From NCBI GenBank assembly GCA_027574665.1, contig CM050659.1, forward strand, positions 1,245,001-1,309,000: 64,000 nt of DNA, written 5' to 3'. The translations under genes and the position numbers were made by a program. Positions 48,353 to 58,900 of this stretch are shown piece by piece. Positions within the stretch are counted from its first letter, which is position 1, and each line of letters opens with the position of its first letter. The notes below the pieces were generated by a model. The model saw only the letters and a list, made by a program, of their open reading frames with translations. It was not told the DNA's origin and did not search any database. Source of the DNA: Rhynochetos jubatus. Taxonomy: Eukaryota; Chordata; Aves; Eurypygiformes; Rhynochetidae.

Positions 48353-49279
48353 TCATTCATCATATCCTTTAATTCCTAATCTGTTCCCTTGAGTTTGAGG
48401 TAATAGAAAGAATAGTGGCCTAATATACCCTACACAGCATATTCCTGGCCAATTTTTAGGTAGTTTGTGATAAGCATGTTGTCCACAAATCCAATAATGA
48501 CCCTTCAAAGGCCACGTCCCATTAGGAAAAGGGCCATTCCAGGTTTTCTCATCCTTTGGTTCTTCATAATATAAAGTATTCCCAAGTCCTATAGGTCCAC
48601 CCACAATGACTGTATGGAGGGATAAGGTGCCATTAATACAATAAATATATCTCCATGTCCCTGCTTCCGATCGCCACATACAGTTACATCCCCAATTTGT
48701 TTCTCTCCATGTTGTTTGGTTGGTGCTAGACCAGAATTCTTGGAAGTAAGTTCTAGTCCCATTATAATGCTGCCATGCCCAATGAAATACCTGTGCTACA
48801 TATTTTTCATTTGTAATATTACCCTGCTGACAAAGCAGGATATCAGACTGCAACTTCCGATTCAAAGCTGCCTTGTCACAACCAGGGCCTTTAAAGTTGG
48901 CATGTGAGCATTTTACCCAACTTTTATTAGAAGGCTGAATGTGGGTCTGATTCCATTTCCCTTGATGCTTGGAACAATTGAGTGGTGCACAGCCTTGATG
49001 GACACAATCATATCCAGGAGACAGTGTCCATTCACAGGTACTTTCTCCTGCACACACCCCTCCTCCATTGGTTCTATTTAGGCAGTAAATACCTTTCCCT
49101 GGAAAACAGAGTTGCCATGGGCTCCCTTCCTCAGTCCAAAAACCAGTTCCATTATGGAATGTACTTAAGTTACTAACCCACCATTTAGGCTGGACAGGCT
49201 GGGCTACCCATGGCCAATTTTCAGAGTTTTCTGGACTTCCACAGACCCAGCAATCAGTCAAATTACATTTTTTTTGCAA
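48353..49279 (-). CDS. ERV envelope surface subunit, long open frame
   Basis: A 308-codon open frame rich in Cys, Trp and N-glycosylation sites (many NxT/NxS). It has a CWVCG motif near its start, in the position of the CXXC isomerase-like motif of gamma-type surface subunits. It ends at a stop at 48353, before the transmembrane subunit frame begins. The signal-peptide region upstream of 49279 is interrupted, so the displayed Met is only the first in frame. This is an unusually well kept envelope piece for a provirus that has lost gag and much of pol, but it is not a complete env gene. Confidence 0.8.
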   Translation of the reverse strand: MQKKCNLTDCWVCGSPENSENWPWVAQPVQPKWWVSNLSTFHNGTGFWTEEGSPWQLCFPGKGIYCLNRTNGGGVCAGESTCEWTLSPGYDCVHQGCAPLNCSKHQGKWNQTHIQPSNKSWVKCSHANFKGPGCDKAALNRKLQSDILLCQQGNITNEKYVAQVFHWAWQHYNGTRTYFQEFWSSTNQTTWRETNWGCNCMWRSEAGTWRYIYCINGTLSLHTVIVGGPIGLGNTLYYEEPKDEKTWNGPFPNGTWPLKGHYWICGQHAYHKLPKNWPGICCVGYIRPLFFLLPQTQGNRLGIKGYDE

Positions 49280-49559
49280 TCTCTTCCCTTAAGGTTACGA
49301 ACAGATTTTCCCAGGTCAGACTCTACCCTTGCCGAACGCATACAATTATTAGTATAACCCTCAAAGACAGCATCTTTCACCATTCAGTGTCAAAGTCACC
49401 TCTCCCCAGTTCTTCACTCGTGAGTATATCCTCAGAGCTTCCCCTGAGGACGACACACAAGTTATTGCTTCAACTGGTCCTTGTGGGGGATCAGTTTCAG
49501 CCTCCCTTCAGATTCCTCCAGCTCAGAGGTCCAAGTGTCAGGGGCCCTAGAGACTTTGA

Positions 49560-49935
49560 TTTGGGTATGGTGAGTCCATACGTGTTCAGCTGTCTTGACT
49601 GATGTTTCAGTTGTCAGTAGGACTCAGTAGGGCACTCGCCACCTCGCCACTAATGGAGCTTCCTTCTACTCCTTAATGAGGATCCAGTCTCCAGGTTGAA
49701 TGTTATGGACTGCAAAATGCAGGGGAAGAGTTTGTGCCAGATGAACTTCCTGTCGGAGAGATTTTAGAAGAGACAGTATTCTGGCCACATATTGTTTTAG
49801 GTACACATCACTTATTTCCACCTCTCTACTGGGTTGAGAACCAATGGGGTAGGGTATTCCATGCATCAGCTTGAATGGGGATAACTTAATGTCCCCTCTA
49901 GGCCCTGCCCTTATTCTGGCTAGAGCTAGGGGCAA
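49560..49935 (-). pseudogene. ERV integrase C-terminal region
   Basis: 49935-49666 encodes the SPFKLMHG element followed by the PGDWILIKE stretch typical of the end of the integrase core and the C-terminal domain of gammaretrovirus-like integrases. Residual homology continues past a stop to about 49560. The catalytic DDE part is missing, because the RT segment lies only about 120 bp upstream. Confidence 0.8.
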
Positions 49936-50053
49936 CTGTCATGTCCATTGCATTTTTGTTTCCAAGATTAATTTCAGAAGATGTTTCTTCATCTTTTCTA
50001 CCCGTCCTGAGTTTTGAGGGTGCCAGGGGGTTCCCACTGGGCTCCCAAAGCTG

Positions 50054-50756
50054 TCAAGAATATTCTTTTTCCATGTCTGGTAGAGCCAGGGCTGGGGCTT
50101 TAGTTAATCTATCTTTCAGTGTTTGAAAGCTCTGTTTCTCTTCAGGTGTCCATACCATCACATCAGGGTTTTCTTGTGTCAGAAAGTCATATAATGGCTT
50201 AGCTTCTACAGAAAAGTCCTCTATCCAGATTCTACAATATCCTACTAGTCCCAAAAATTGTCGCAACTCCATTTTTCTTTTAGGCAGAGGGACTTCTGAG
50301 ATCCCCTTAACTCTTTCTGGGTCAGTGCATTGTAGACCTTCAGTCAGAATGTGTCCTAAACATTTAACTTTCTTTTCTACCAGTTGCGCTTTCTTTTCTG
50401 ACACTTTGAGTCCCTTTTTGGTGAGAAAATGTAGTAAATTTACTGTATCTTCCTCTACCATTTCTTCACTTTCCCCTGTTAGAAGCAAATCATCCACATA
50501 CTGCAGTAATCTCACTCCTGAGAGTGGAGTGAATTCTCAATATTTCTTGTAAGGCTTGTCCAAACAGGACTGGGGCCTCAGTATATCCTTGGGGAAAGAC
50601 TGTCCATGTCAATTGCTGTTTGACCATCTCCCCTTTTTCCTCCTGTTCCCATTCAAAAGTGAAATATTGTTTACTGTCCTCTGTAAGCGATCACTCCCAA
50701 AATGCATCTTTTAAGTCTAGCATGGAATAATAATGGTGTGACGAGGCGATTTGACT
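50054..50756 (-). pseudogene. ERV reverse transcriptase fragment
   Basis: Read on the - strand: MLDLKDAF near 50720, a PQGY motif near 50592, then YVDDLLL near 50500 and the connection region (FLGLVGYCRIW, APALALPD) to 50054. Both catalytic motifs of a class I RT are recognisable, but a stop follows LDLKDAFWE and a frame change separates the palm from YVDD. RNase H and most of integrase are deleted. The 5' end abuts a + strand LTR fragment at about 50757; no gag or 5' LTR remains. Confidence 0.85.
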
Positions 50757-51086
50757 TAAAATGGTAGAGTTGGGGAGTCACCGGGGTTTCTCCCCGCTCT
50801 CGGACTCTGGCTCAGATTTTCACTGCTCTGGGACCTGACTCTGTGTCGGTTGGCATGTGGTGAGCTATTGTATCATAAGTTCTATTTCCTATTATTTTAA
50901 TTACTTAGTAGTAGTAGTATTGTTAGCATTAGTATCACTATAATTTTCATTTATATTATTAAATAGTTCTTGTCTCAACTTTACGAGCTTCCCTTGTCTT
51001 TTCCTCTGACTCTCTTCCTGCACTGGGTGGGAGGTGAGTGAGCGACTTTGTGGTACTTAATTGCCAGTTAAGGTTAAACCATGACA
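50757..51086 (+). mobile_element. LTR 3' half, family of 26429-27242
   Basis: Matches the U3-R-U5 end of the solo LTR family, including the TTACTTAGTAGTAGTAGTA block, TTGTCTCAACTTTACGAGC and the end TTAAACCATGACA. The 5' half is missing; the junction is with - strand RT sequence. Confidence 0.75.
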
Positions 51087-51366
51087 CCCAGGTCAGACCC
51101 TTCCCCTGAGCATATGTAATAGTGGAAGCAATGTCAGCAGTCTTATAATTGTGTGGAAATTACTAACCAATCATTGTAAATGGGGTGGACTTGGAAAATA
51201 ACAAACCCTGAATATTTTATGTATAAATATAGCACAAAGAAGCCTGTTTGGCATGCATGCCAGGAGGAGATATCACACATGTACCCAGTGCTGCAATAAA
51301 CCAAGGTTGGCTTTCTAAACTATCATTTGGTTTGGACAATTTCCTTGGTTACAATTTTCAGTAACA
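51087..51366 (+). mobile_element. 5' LTR 3' part of a second class I ERV
   Basis: Contains a TATA-like TATGTATAAATATAG (about 51219), AATAAA at 51295-51300 and a U5 ending CAGTAACA at 51366, followed by a primer-binding site. The U5 block TCTAAACTATCATTTGGTTT recurs at 54252-54271, marking the remains of the 3' LTR. Confidence 0.75.
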
Positions 51367-51371
51367 GAATT

Positions 51372-51389
51372 TGGTGACCCAGATGGGAC
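51372..51389 (+). other. Retroviral primer-binding site, tRNA unassigned
   Basis: TGGTGACCCAGATGGGAC begins 5 bp after the LTR and has the TGG start required for pairing with a tRNA CCA end. I could not assign the tRNA from memory. It differs from the Lys site at 17435, so this is a different retroviral lineage. Confidence 0.65.
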
Positions 51390-51759
51390 AAGCTCTCCAG
51401 AGTGTCAACAGACCAGAGGAATTGTGAGGACTGCAGTATGCACTGGAGTATTTTTGGGGAGGCCTTCCAGTTCCCTTGTAGGGTGAGTTTCCACGTCAGC
51501 TATCTGGGAGATTAACGACATTGTTCATATTGGTTGCTTACAAGTAAGTTGTAACTGAATTAAGTACATGTTGTTGAGCGATTGGTATCAGTATTAGAAT
51601 TTGTAATGCAGAGTTGTGTAATCCGTACACTACTGTGGGGATGCCCAGAGTCTGGATTTTGTTTGGGTATTCATGGTAATTTTGGTAATTTTGAAATTTT
51701 GTAGAATGAGAACTGGACAGTCTACTAAAGGGGGAATCCTTAAGTGCTCTCACCTTGGG

Positions 51760-53214
51760 TTGCTAAAATATTGGAGCAAGTTTGGGGGCAATCCCTCACT
51801 CAAAAGGAATTGATAGAATATTGTAATCACTGGTGGCCCTTGTAAAGTCTAGATGATCAGGATAAATGGCCTAAAAATGTATAAATTATAATACAATATT
51901 GCAGTTAATGTTTTGTAGGCACAAAGGAAAATGGGATGAGATGCCATGTATGAATTTGTTCTTTGCATTACAGGATAATTGTGATATATGTAAGGAACGT
52001 GGCTTGATTGCAAGTGAAAGTGGTGTGTGTTGTTGGGCACGTAGTATCGGCAGGTGATGCAACAAATGTAAAGAGAAATGGGAAGAAGAGGAGGACGTTG
52101 AGATGTTGGTTGAACCAAGAAGGGGCAATGGGGCAAGGTGAAATGAGCAGGAAATTGCAGCGCAGGGTAGAAGGCAAGGGAACAGAAGGCAAAGAGAACA
52201 AAGGAATAGTGATTCAGATAGTTCCAATGAGGAAGAAGGTTTCAGTCCAGTGGTGGATAGGACTAGGTGGAGAAACACTCAGAAGATTACAAGCCCCTCT
52301 CAGGCAAGTGGTAGGGCCAGGTGGACTAGCTTGGGTAAAGGTGCTGGTTTTGGTATCAGATTTAAAGACCTGGAAGGAGATAACAGGCACATTTAGGGAG
52401 GACCTCGGACATGTAGAAATGGTTATGGAAACTATAGTTGAAAATCAGGATCTGGATGGGAAAGATCTGCAAGTTATCTTAAAAAACTTAGTGTCTTATG
52501 ATGAAAGAAGAATTATTATGTCCAAGGCCAAAAAGGAGGTGGAATGAATGCACATTCAAGCTGCACAAGCAGGATGGATAGAGGATCATTTTCCTTCCAA
52601 CAACCCTAATTGGGATCCCAACATCCCTGCTCAAAGATTGTTATTAATCAAATACCAGTGATGGATTTTGTGTGGTAACCGGAATGCTATTCTGAAGTCA
52701 AAGAATTGGTCTAAATTATATTGGGTCATCCAAGGAAAGAATGAAGATCCTACTTCTTTCCTTGAAAACTAATGAAGGCTGCAAGAAGATATACCAATTT
52801 GAATCTAGAAAACGAGTCAGATGCTGTCTCGTTGGTCCACATATTTATGGTACAATCCAGTGCAGACATAAAATAGAAATTACAGAAGTTAGAAGGGACA
52901 GATGCCTGCTTGTTAGACAAAATGTTAGAAAATGCTTGGAAGAAAAACAGCAAAAAGAGAAGCTTAAAGATAGTAAGATACTGGCAGCAGCCATAGCCCA
53001 GGAAACTGGTAGATCCAGGGGGCAGGGCTATCAGGGCCCGAGAGGGAGATTTCCTGGAGGAGCACTAAGTGCTGGAATACTATTAGAAAAGGAACAGTTT
53101 GTTTTCTGCAGGCAGAAAGGGCACTGGAAAAAGGGATGTCCACAATTAAGTCAACGAGGCCTTAAGGAAATGCCAAGGCAGGCTTTTAACATGATGACAT
53201 TAGAATCAGACTGA
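51760..53214 (+). pseudogene. Class I ERV gag, multiply broken
   Basis: 51780-52200 is matrix-like and homologous to 20460-20960. 52250-52547 is capsid-like (TWKEITGTFREDLGHVEM, then ILKNLVSYDERRIIMSKAKK). 52741-53214 carries the capsid end and one zinc knuckle (CRQKGHWKKGC) in which the first Cys of CX2CX4HX4C is replaced by Phe. The pieces are in different frames with several stops. Confidence 0.8.
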
Positions 53215-53269
53215 GGAGGAAGAATTAGAAATCTTCCCAACAGAACCCCTGGTTATAGCCAGGTTGGGG

Positions 53270-54110
53270 AATGAGAAAGCAAAATTTTAGTAGATATGGG
53301 AGCTACTTATTTGATATTAAATACATGCAAGGGTAGTTTGAGTAATCAAAGCACATCAATTATTGGTGCCGTTCACGTTACCTGAAGGAAACAGACAGGT
53401 GGTTTACCATGTTGGATCTCAAAGATGCACTCTTTAACATTCCACTAGCAGCTGAGAGTCAGGAACTGTTTGTTTTCCAATGGGAAAGCCCTGAGGCCGG
53501 TAGAAAAACTCAGCTGTGCTGGACAGTATCATGGCAAGGATTTAATAGCCCGCCAATCTTTGGAGATCAATTAGCCAAAGGATTATGACTGGCAAAAGAC
53601 GCATGAAAGTATCACCTTGCTGCAGGATGCAGATGACGTCCTGCCAGCAGCAAGTAACAAGGAGGATTCCATACCAAGGTGAAGAGAGCTCCTAAACTTT
53701 TGGGGGATGGCGGGGTACAGGTGTACCAGAAAAAGGTACAGATTGTCCGGCAGGAGGTAACATATTTGGGGTTCACAATGTTCCAGGGCCACCATAGTCT
53801 TGGAACTGAAAGGAAAGAGGGTATTCAAATTCCAGAGCCCAAATCAAAACAAGAGCTGAGAGCATTTCTCGGAATGTCCGGATGGTGTCGTCTGTGGATA
53901 ATGAATTTCGGACTCAGTGCCAAACCCTTGCATGAAGCGGTGCAAGGGGAAGGAAACCTTGTTTGGACTCAGGAGTGCAAAGATGCATTTACAAAATTGA
54001 AACAGACCTTAATGAGTGCTCCGGCTCTAGACCTCCCAAATTTAGAAAACCTGTTTGAACTGTCTGTACATGAAAGGCTACATATTGCCTTAGGAGTGTA
54101 GGCAATTGGA
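53270..54110 (+). pseudogene. Class I ERV protease and RT remnant
   Basis: The protease active site reads DMGA in place of DTGA (near 53295). RT fragments follow: MLDLKDALF at about 53409, then the segment homologous to 21865-21945. A region where YVDD would lie is scrambled. An open connection-domain frame (53679-54101) has TYLGF, RAFLGMSGWCRLW and APALDLPN. RNase H, integrase and env are absent, and sequence passes to a U5-like fragment at about 54243. Confidence 0.8.
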
Positions 54111-54239
54111 TCATGGAAAAGACCTGTGGGGTACTTCTCAAAACAATTAGACAGTATCAGCAAAGGGTGGCCAGCATCTCTCTGAACAATGGTGACTACA
54201 GTACTGCTGATCCAAGAGGCCTAAAAATTGATGCTCTCC

Positions 54240-54305
54240 CCCAGTGTCGGCTTTCTAAACTATCATTTGGTTTGGAGAGGTTTCTTAGTTACAATTTTCA
54301 GTCAC
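54240..54305 (+). mobile_element. 3' LTR remnant (U5) of the second class I ERV
   Basis: About 60 bp nearly matching 51309-51366 (GGCTTTCTAAACTATC, CAATTTTCAGT). It closes the + strand ERV that begins at 51087. Confidence 0.8.
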
Positions 54306-54318
54306 ATCATATCCCTTT

Positions 54319-54460
54319 TTGCTGGGACCTGACCTCATGATCTCTCTCCTCCAGCTCTTTGCTCATCTTACTGACAGCAGCCCTCTACCTTTCTCATTGC
54401 TTCTCCAGGTACCATATCTCATCTTGCTGGGATCTAGTCTCCCGGTTCCTCGCATACCTG
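54319..54460 (-). pseudogene. CEP250: Diverged fragment of the CEP250 giant exon
   Basis: This stretch aligns with about 36290-36420 of the giant exon (shared TCTCTCCTCCAGCTCTT, GCTTCTCCAG and GCTGGGAT(C/T)T blocks), at roughly three quarters identity by eye. It spans a little over one 105-nt repeat unit: GCTGGGAcCTgacCTC at 54321 recurs as GCTGGGAtCTagtCTC at 54427. It has the orientation of the left gene copy and lies in the palindrome spacer, between the ERV and the right-hand LTR. It is more diverged than the arms are from each other. Confidence 0.7.
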
Positions 54461-54544
54461 TTACTTAGGTCAGTGTATAATCGCAGTTTTACTTAAGGGA
54501 AAACTTGGTTGCGGACGTGTGGTGTCGCTTTGTGATGTTCTATG

Positions 54545-54985
54545 TGACTGGAGCACCAGTTTCGTGACTTTACAGAAGCAGCCTGTGCACACCCAGGCTC
54601 AAGACAAGGAACAAAAAAGCCTGTGTGAACTCAGGCTTAAGGCAAGAAAGACTATCGAACCTACTTGATCCCTTAAATATGTAAACCACGTGCATATCTG
54701 CGATATCGAAATGACATGAATATCTTGAATGTGTCAGATGAACTTTTGTGTTGAATGTCTTGGGCGGATCGGGAAGTCTGTACACTCAGCGTACCTCAGG
54801 CAATGGGGAAATGAGGAGAGTGTCTTGCGGTCGGGAAAAGTAGGATAAAAGGGGGCTGTGTCGCCCTGTAGGTTGAGACACCCCACAGGGCTATGTCCCG
54901 TGGACTCTCCCTTTATTTGAATAAAGTTTTATTATTATTTTTTACAGGACTCCTCTGTCTCCTTTGTGAACACTGACTCCTGGTA
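54545..54985 (+). mobile_element. LTR at the right palindrome edge
   Basis: 441-bp LTR starting TGACTGGAGCACCAG and ending CTCCTGGTA, inverted relative to 47128-47612. From 54668 outward it is part of the palindrome arm; its first ~120 bp differ from the left LTR and lack about 50 bp. It carries AATAAA and lies upstream of, and in the same orientation as, the right CEP250-like copy. No provirus of its own family is attached on its 5' side. Confidence 0.85.
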
Positions 54986-55032
54986 GCGTAATTTTCCGTA
55001 CAGAGCTTTTCGTAGGCAGCTCCAGCTGTTGG

Positions 55033-55943
55033 GTTGGCACCGGTGCGACGGAGCTTGTCTGCCCTCGCCGCGGTCCCCCCTGCTTGCCGCGGTGTCCCCG
55101 CCCCCCACGCGACACTCTCGTGCCGGGCAGCCGTTGCTCGCGCTCCTCTCCCAGACTCCTCGGGCAGCGCTTTTTAAATCCGCGACCTTCTCCGCGGCCG
55201 TTAACAGTCTCTGAGCGGAACTCGCTGGAGCAAGACGCTGTCGCGGCGGCCTCTCCCCTGCGGCAGCACCGACAGTGCGGCGGCACCGACAGCGAGGAGC
55301 GGGAAGGGACCCGCTGCCACGGGCCGGCCCGAGCGAGCTCGGCTCTCCCGCCCCGCGGCCCGGCTCCCGTTCTCGCCCGGCCCGGCAAGTGCCAGGCCGC
55401 GGCCCGGGGCCTCCTGAGCGCGGTCCGCCGGGGCAGGCCGCGGAGCAGCCCCCGCCGCGGGGCCTGTAAGGCGGCGGGCCCGGCTGGCGAGCGGGGCCAT
55501 GGCGGCGCCGGGCCAGGCCTCCCTGCAGCGCCGGCTGCAGAGCTCGCAGGAGGCGCAGTGCCGCCAAGCGGTGCTGGTGCGGAAGCTGCAGGCGAAGGTG
55601 AGGAGCGGGGGAGCCGCCCGCGGCCGGGCCGCCCGTCCCGCGCTCAGACGGAACTCGGCGGGCGGGACGGCGCCGAGCCCGGCCCTGCCTCCCGCCGCCG
55701 TCACCGCCCCCCCATCCCCCCGGCCCGAGGCTCCCGGCAGGGCTTTTCCGTGCTGCAAGAGAGACGCCGGGCTTGCACTCGCCCTTGGCCACGGTCGCAG
55801 GGGGCTGTCCCAGAGGGAGGAGTCGAGCCGGCGGGGGTGGCAGCTCGGGCCCTTTCGCCCGGGGCGCTGGCAGCGAGGAGGAGCCAGAGCTGGGCGCAGG
55901 GTCCAGTGCCCGTGCCCGACGGTGGCCACGGCGCAGCTGTCAG
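55033..55943 (+). promoter_or_regulatory. CpG island promoter, right CEP250-like copy
   Basis: Mirror image of 46170-47080, around the ATG at 55499. The two promoters face each other across the 7.2-kb spacer and fire outward. Confidence 0.8.
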
Positions 55944-58900
55944 GCTGTCGTGCTGCTGCTGCCCGTGCGGGTCTGCTGCAGCTCAGCTGGAAGCCGTCTT
56001 CCGCAGCGGCAGAGCAGGACTGTGGTCAGAGGAACTTTACATGCGAAATACTGGAGAACAGTGTTGAGAACTCCTTCCTCTAACTTCACCGACCCCCTCG
56101 CTTTACTTTTCGCCCGTTGGAAATACTGATGTGGGGTATCCGGTGGCCACAGGCCAGGCGTGGCTGGCTAAGTCTGTCTCATCTTCCTGCTTCTCATCAC
56201 TGTCTTAGGATGGGCAGATGGCACTAGGTGTAGAAGAAACCCTGTCACAGTTTCCTTATATCGGGCAAAGTGAAGCTCCCCTCTAGCGTAAGGACTTCTT
56301 TTGGGCTGTGTGAGCAGCCCTGTGAAAGGTACTGTGCTTGGGCTGTAAGGGCTCAGGGAAAGGCTAATGCAGGGGGAGCCGAGCCTGTTACAAGCTGCAT
56401 TCGCTCATCACAGAATCACAGAATGGTCAGGGTTGGAAGGGACCTCTCGAGATGATCTGGGCCAACTCCGCTGCCAATACAGGTTCATCTAGAGGAACCT
56501 AGATGTGTTCTGCACAGGAACATGTCCAGGCGGGTTTGGAGTATCTCCAGAGAAGGAGGCTCCACAACCTCTCTGGGCAGCCTGTTCTAGTGCTCTGCCG
56601 CTCTCAGAGAACGAATGCTTTGTCACTCATGCCGATCTTCGTTCTGTGTATCCATCTAGGGACGGCAGTACCGGGCTCAGTTGGAGCAGCAGCTGGAAGC
56701 AGGAGGGGTGAGTGTGCAGGCTGCGGACTAAAGACAGTGTATGTAGCGTTCGTTAACGTGGACAAAAAGCTCCCCAAAAGCAATGGCAGAGGAAACCAAG
56801 ATTTTGCTACCTGGGGATTTAAGGAAGTTTGCCCGTTGGTGCTTTGTCCTGTTGCCATTCTTAGAGCAGCCAGTAGTCCCAGAAATGCCAGTCCAGAAAA
56901 CCCTGTCAAGAAGGATTTTAGTTTTGTGAGAGGCTGCTGTGGTGCTGAAATAACATTTGTCCTAGGTGTCAGGAGAGGGCTGTGCTGCCTGTACATGACA
57001 TGGCTGCCCCTGAAAAAGCATTGGTTGAAACAGCATTTTAGAAGGGAAGGCTGCTGGCGTTCAGCATTCAAAGCTGGCTCAGTGCTTTTCTTTCCGCTTT
57101 GCGGCTAAAGTAAACGTAGGAAACGAAGGGTAGAAGAGGATTCCCGGGCTTCAAGTCGAAGTGAGCACTCGCGGTCATGAGCTGGGGGTACCTAGCTGTG
57201 AGAGTGCAACAGTGGGAGACTGAGGAGGGCTACTCAGATTGAGTAACGCCCTTCCCCTCCCTTCCTCTCCATAGTCACAACACTGCTATGCCTGGAAGAA
57301 GCCACGAGCTCCTCAGATCCTCTGGCTCTGCACAGAGTTCCAGAGAAGAGACTCTAACTGTACTTTGTCCCGCTTTTAGGTTTGCTGCCAGGAAGAGTCA
57401 GCTAACAGTGCTCTGGAGCAGTTGCGCCAGGAGTCCTCTCGCCAAGGGCATGCACTGGCCAAGGTATCTGAAGAGAACGAGTTGCTAGTGCATGAGAAGG
57501 CTTCCCTAGAAGAGCGACTGGCAGCCATGGAGCGGGACAGGCAAGGCCTTTCAGAGCAGCTGGCAGAGGCCAGGTAAAGGCAGGGAGGAGACCCTGGGCA
57601 GGACGTTACTTCATGTCTGTAATTACCAAGGGTTAATCATTGCCCGAGGATTTATCGCATCCTGTGTGCTTTTCAGATGTTTCCACCTTCCGTGGACAAA
57701 AAAGGGAAGAATCTCGAGAAAACAAAACAAAACCAAACCACTGTTCCATGATTTGAACGTTATTTTTCCGGCAGCTACAGCTAACAAAGCTCTCCTGAGA
57801 CTTGGGCTTATGCTTATGCCCCCTTGCATATTCCTGTGTGAAGTGCAAAGCAAGCCAGTATAATTCCTCCATAGCTGGTACCTTGGCTCTGCATTGCGTA
57901 ATAATTAAACCGTGCAGGTGTTTGCTGGAACCTGAAGCTTCTCTCTGCTTTTGGTTTCTTGTTCTGTGCGCTTGCACATAGATGTTTCCTTACCAAGAAG
58001 TTTGACGTGGGATCTTCAGAATTCAGGGCTATTACATATGGACACTGCCATTTAGGGTGAAGCTAGAGGCTCCTGCTGTCAGTCTTGAGGGCCTTCTGTT
58101 TCAAAGCTGACTCTTGTTCCTGATGGTGCAGGCCCTTGAGTTGGTTACACCAGCTGCAGGGAAACCCTTTTCAATTCCTGGCAGTCTTCGGGACTTCTTG
58201 CCCATCAGTGGTGTCTGGGTCCTGTACTCCTTACCACACACTGCTTAGAGGCAGATGTCATGGAGAAGTTACACAGGGAAGGAGCAAGATTCTGTCCTTC
58301 TGCTGTATCAGGTTTCTGAGATCAGATGCAACAAGTTCTGCTTTTCCAAAACAAACAAAATACCCCCCCTAAACAACCCAACCTATTTTGATGTTTGGCC
58401 TCCTCTTAGGAGTTCTTTAGGCGACTCTTGAACTTGCAGAGCTATACAAACGATGTTTAGGGATTGTCATGCTTCTTGACTGTTCTGCTTTAGCACTCCA
58501 GAGTATGTTGTTAGCAAGGCTGATAAACAACATTTTGACTTTGGTCTGTTTCTTGAGAGCTGCTGCTGCTTCTGAGCTCCAGCTTCTTTGACTTGCTGCA
58601 GCTGAATTTCGTTTTGTCAGCTGTTGGGCTGTAGCAACTATTCTTGCCAGATGTTGTTCTCCAGAGCCTTCTGTTGTCACAGTTTTGGACTCGTATCTTT
58701 TCTGGTGTTTGAGAGACTGACACATTTACTTTGGGCTGCTGGAGACTGGCATAACCAGAAATATGTGCTGGTTCCATTTCTTGAAGAGACGTCCGCCATT
58801 GTTCATCCAAGTCATGAAATCCTACTGTTGTGGGTTTTCATGTTGTGCACTCAGGTGCCCCCTTACTCTGAAGGATGCTGCCCTGATTGCATCCCTGTAC

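Noticed and set aside
55084-56067. 327-codon open frame (and 194-, 242- and 285-codon frames, with mirrors at 46046-47029) across the CpG islands
   Set aside because: Long frames on both strands in very GC-rich DNA, low-complexity Arg/Pro/Ala/Gly composition, overlapping the real exon 1 and its donor. Only the first 33 codons from 55499 fit CEP250.
56503-57108. 201-codon + strand frame and its 155-codon antisense partner
   Set aside because: They run through CR1 sequence, exon 2 in the wrong frame and intron; no family similarity.
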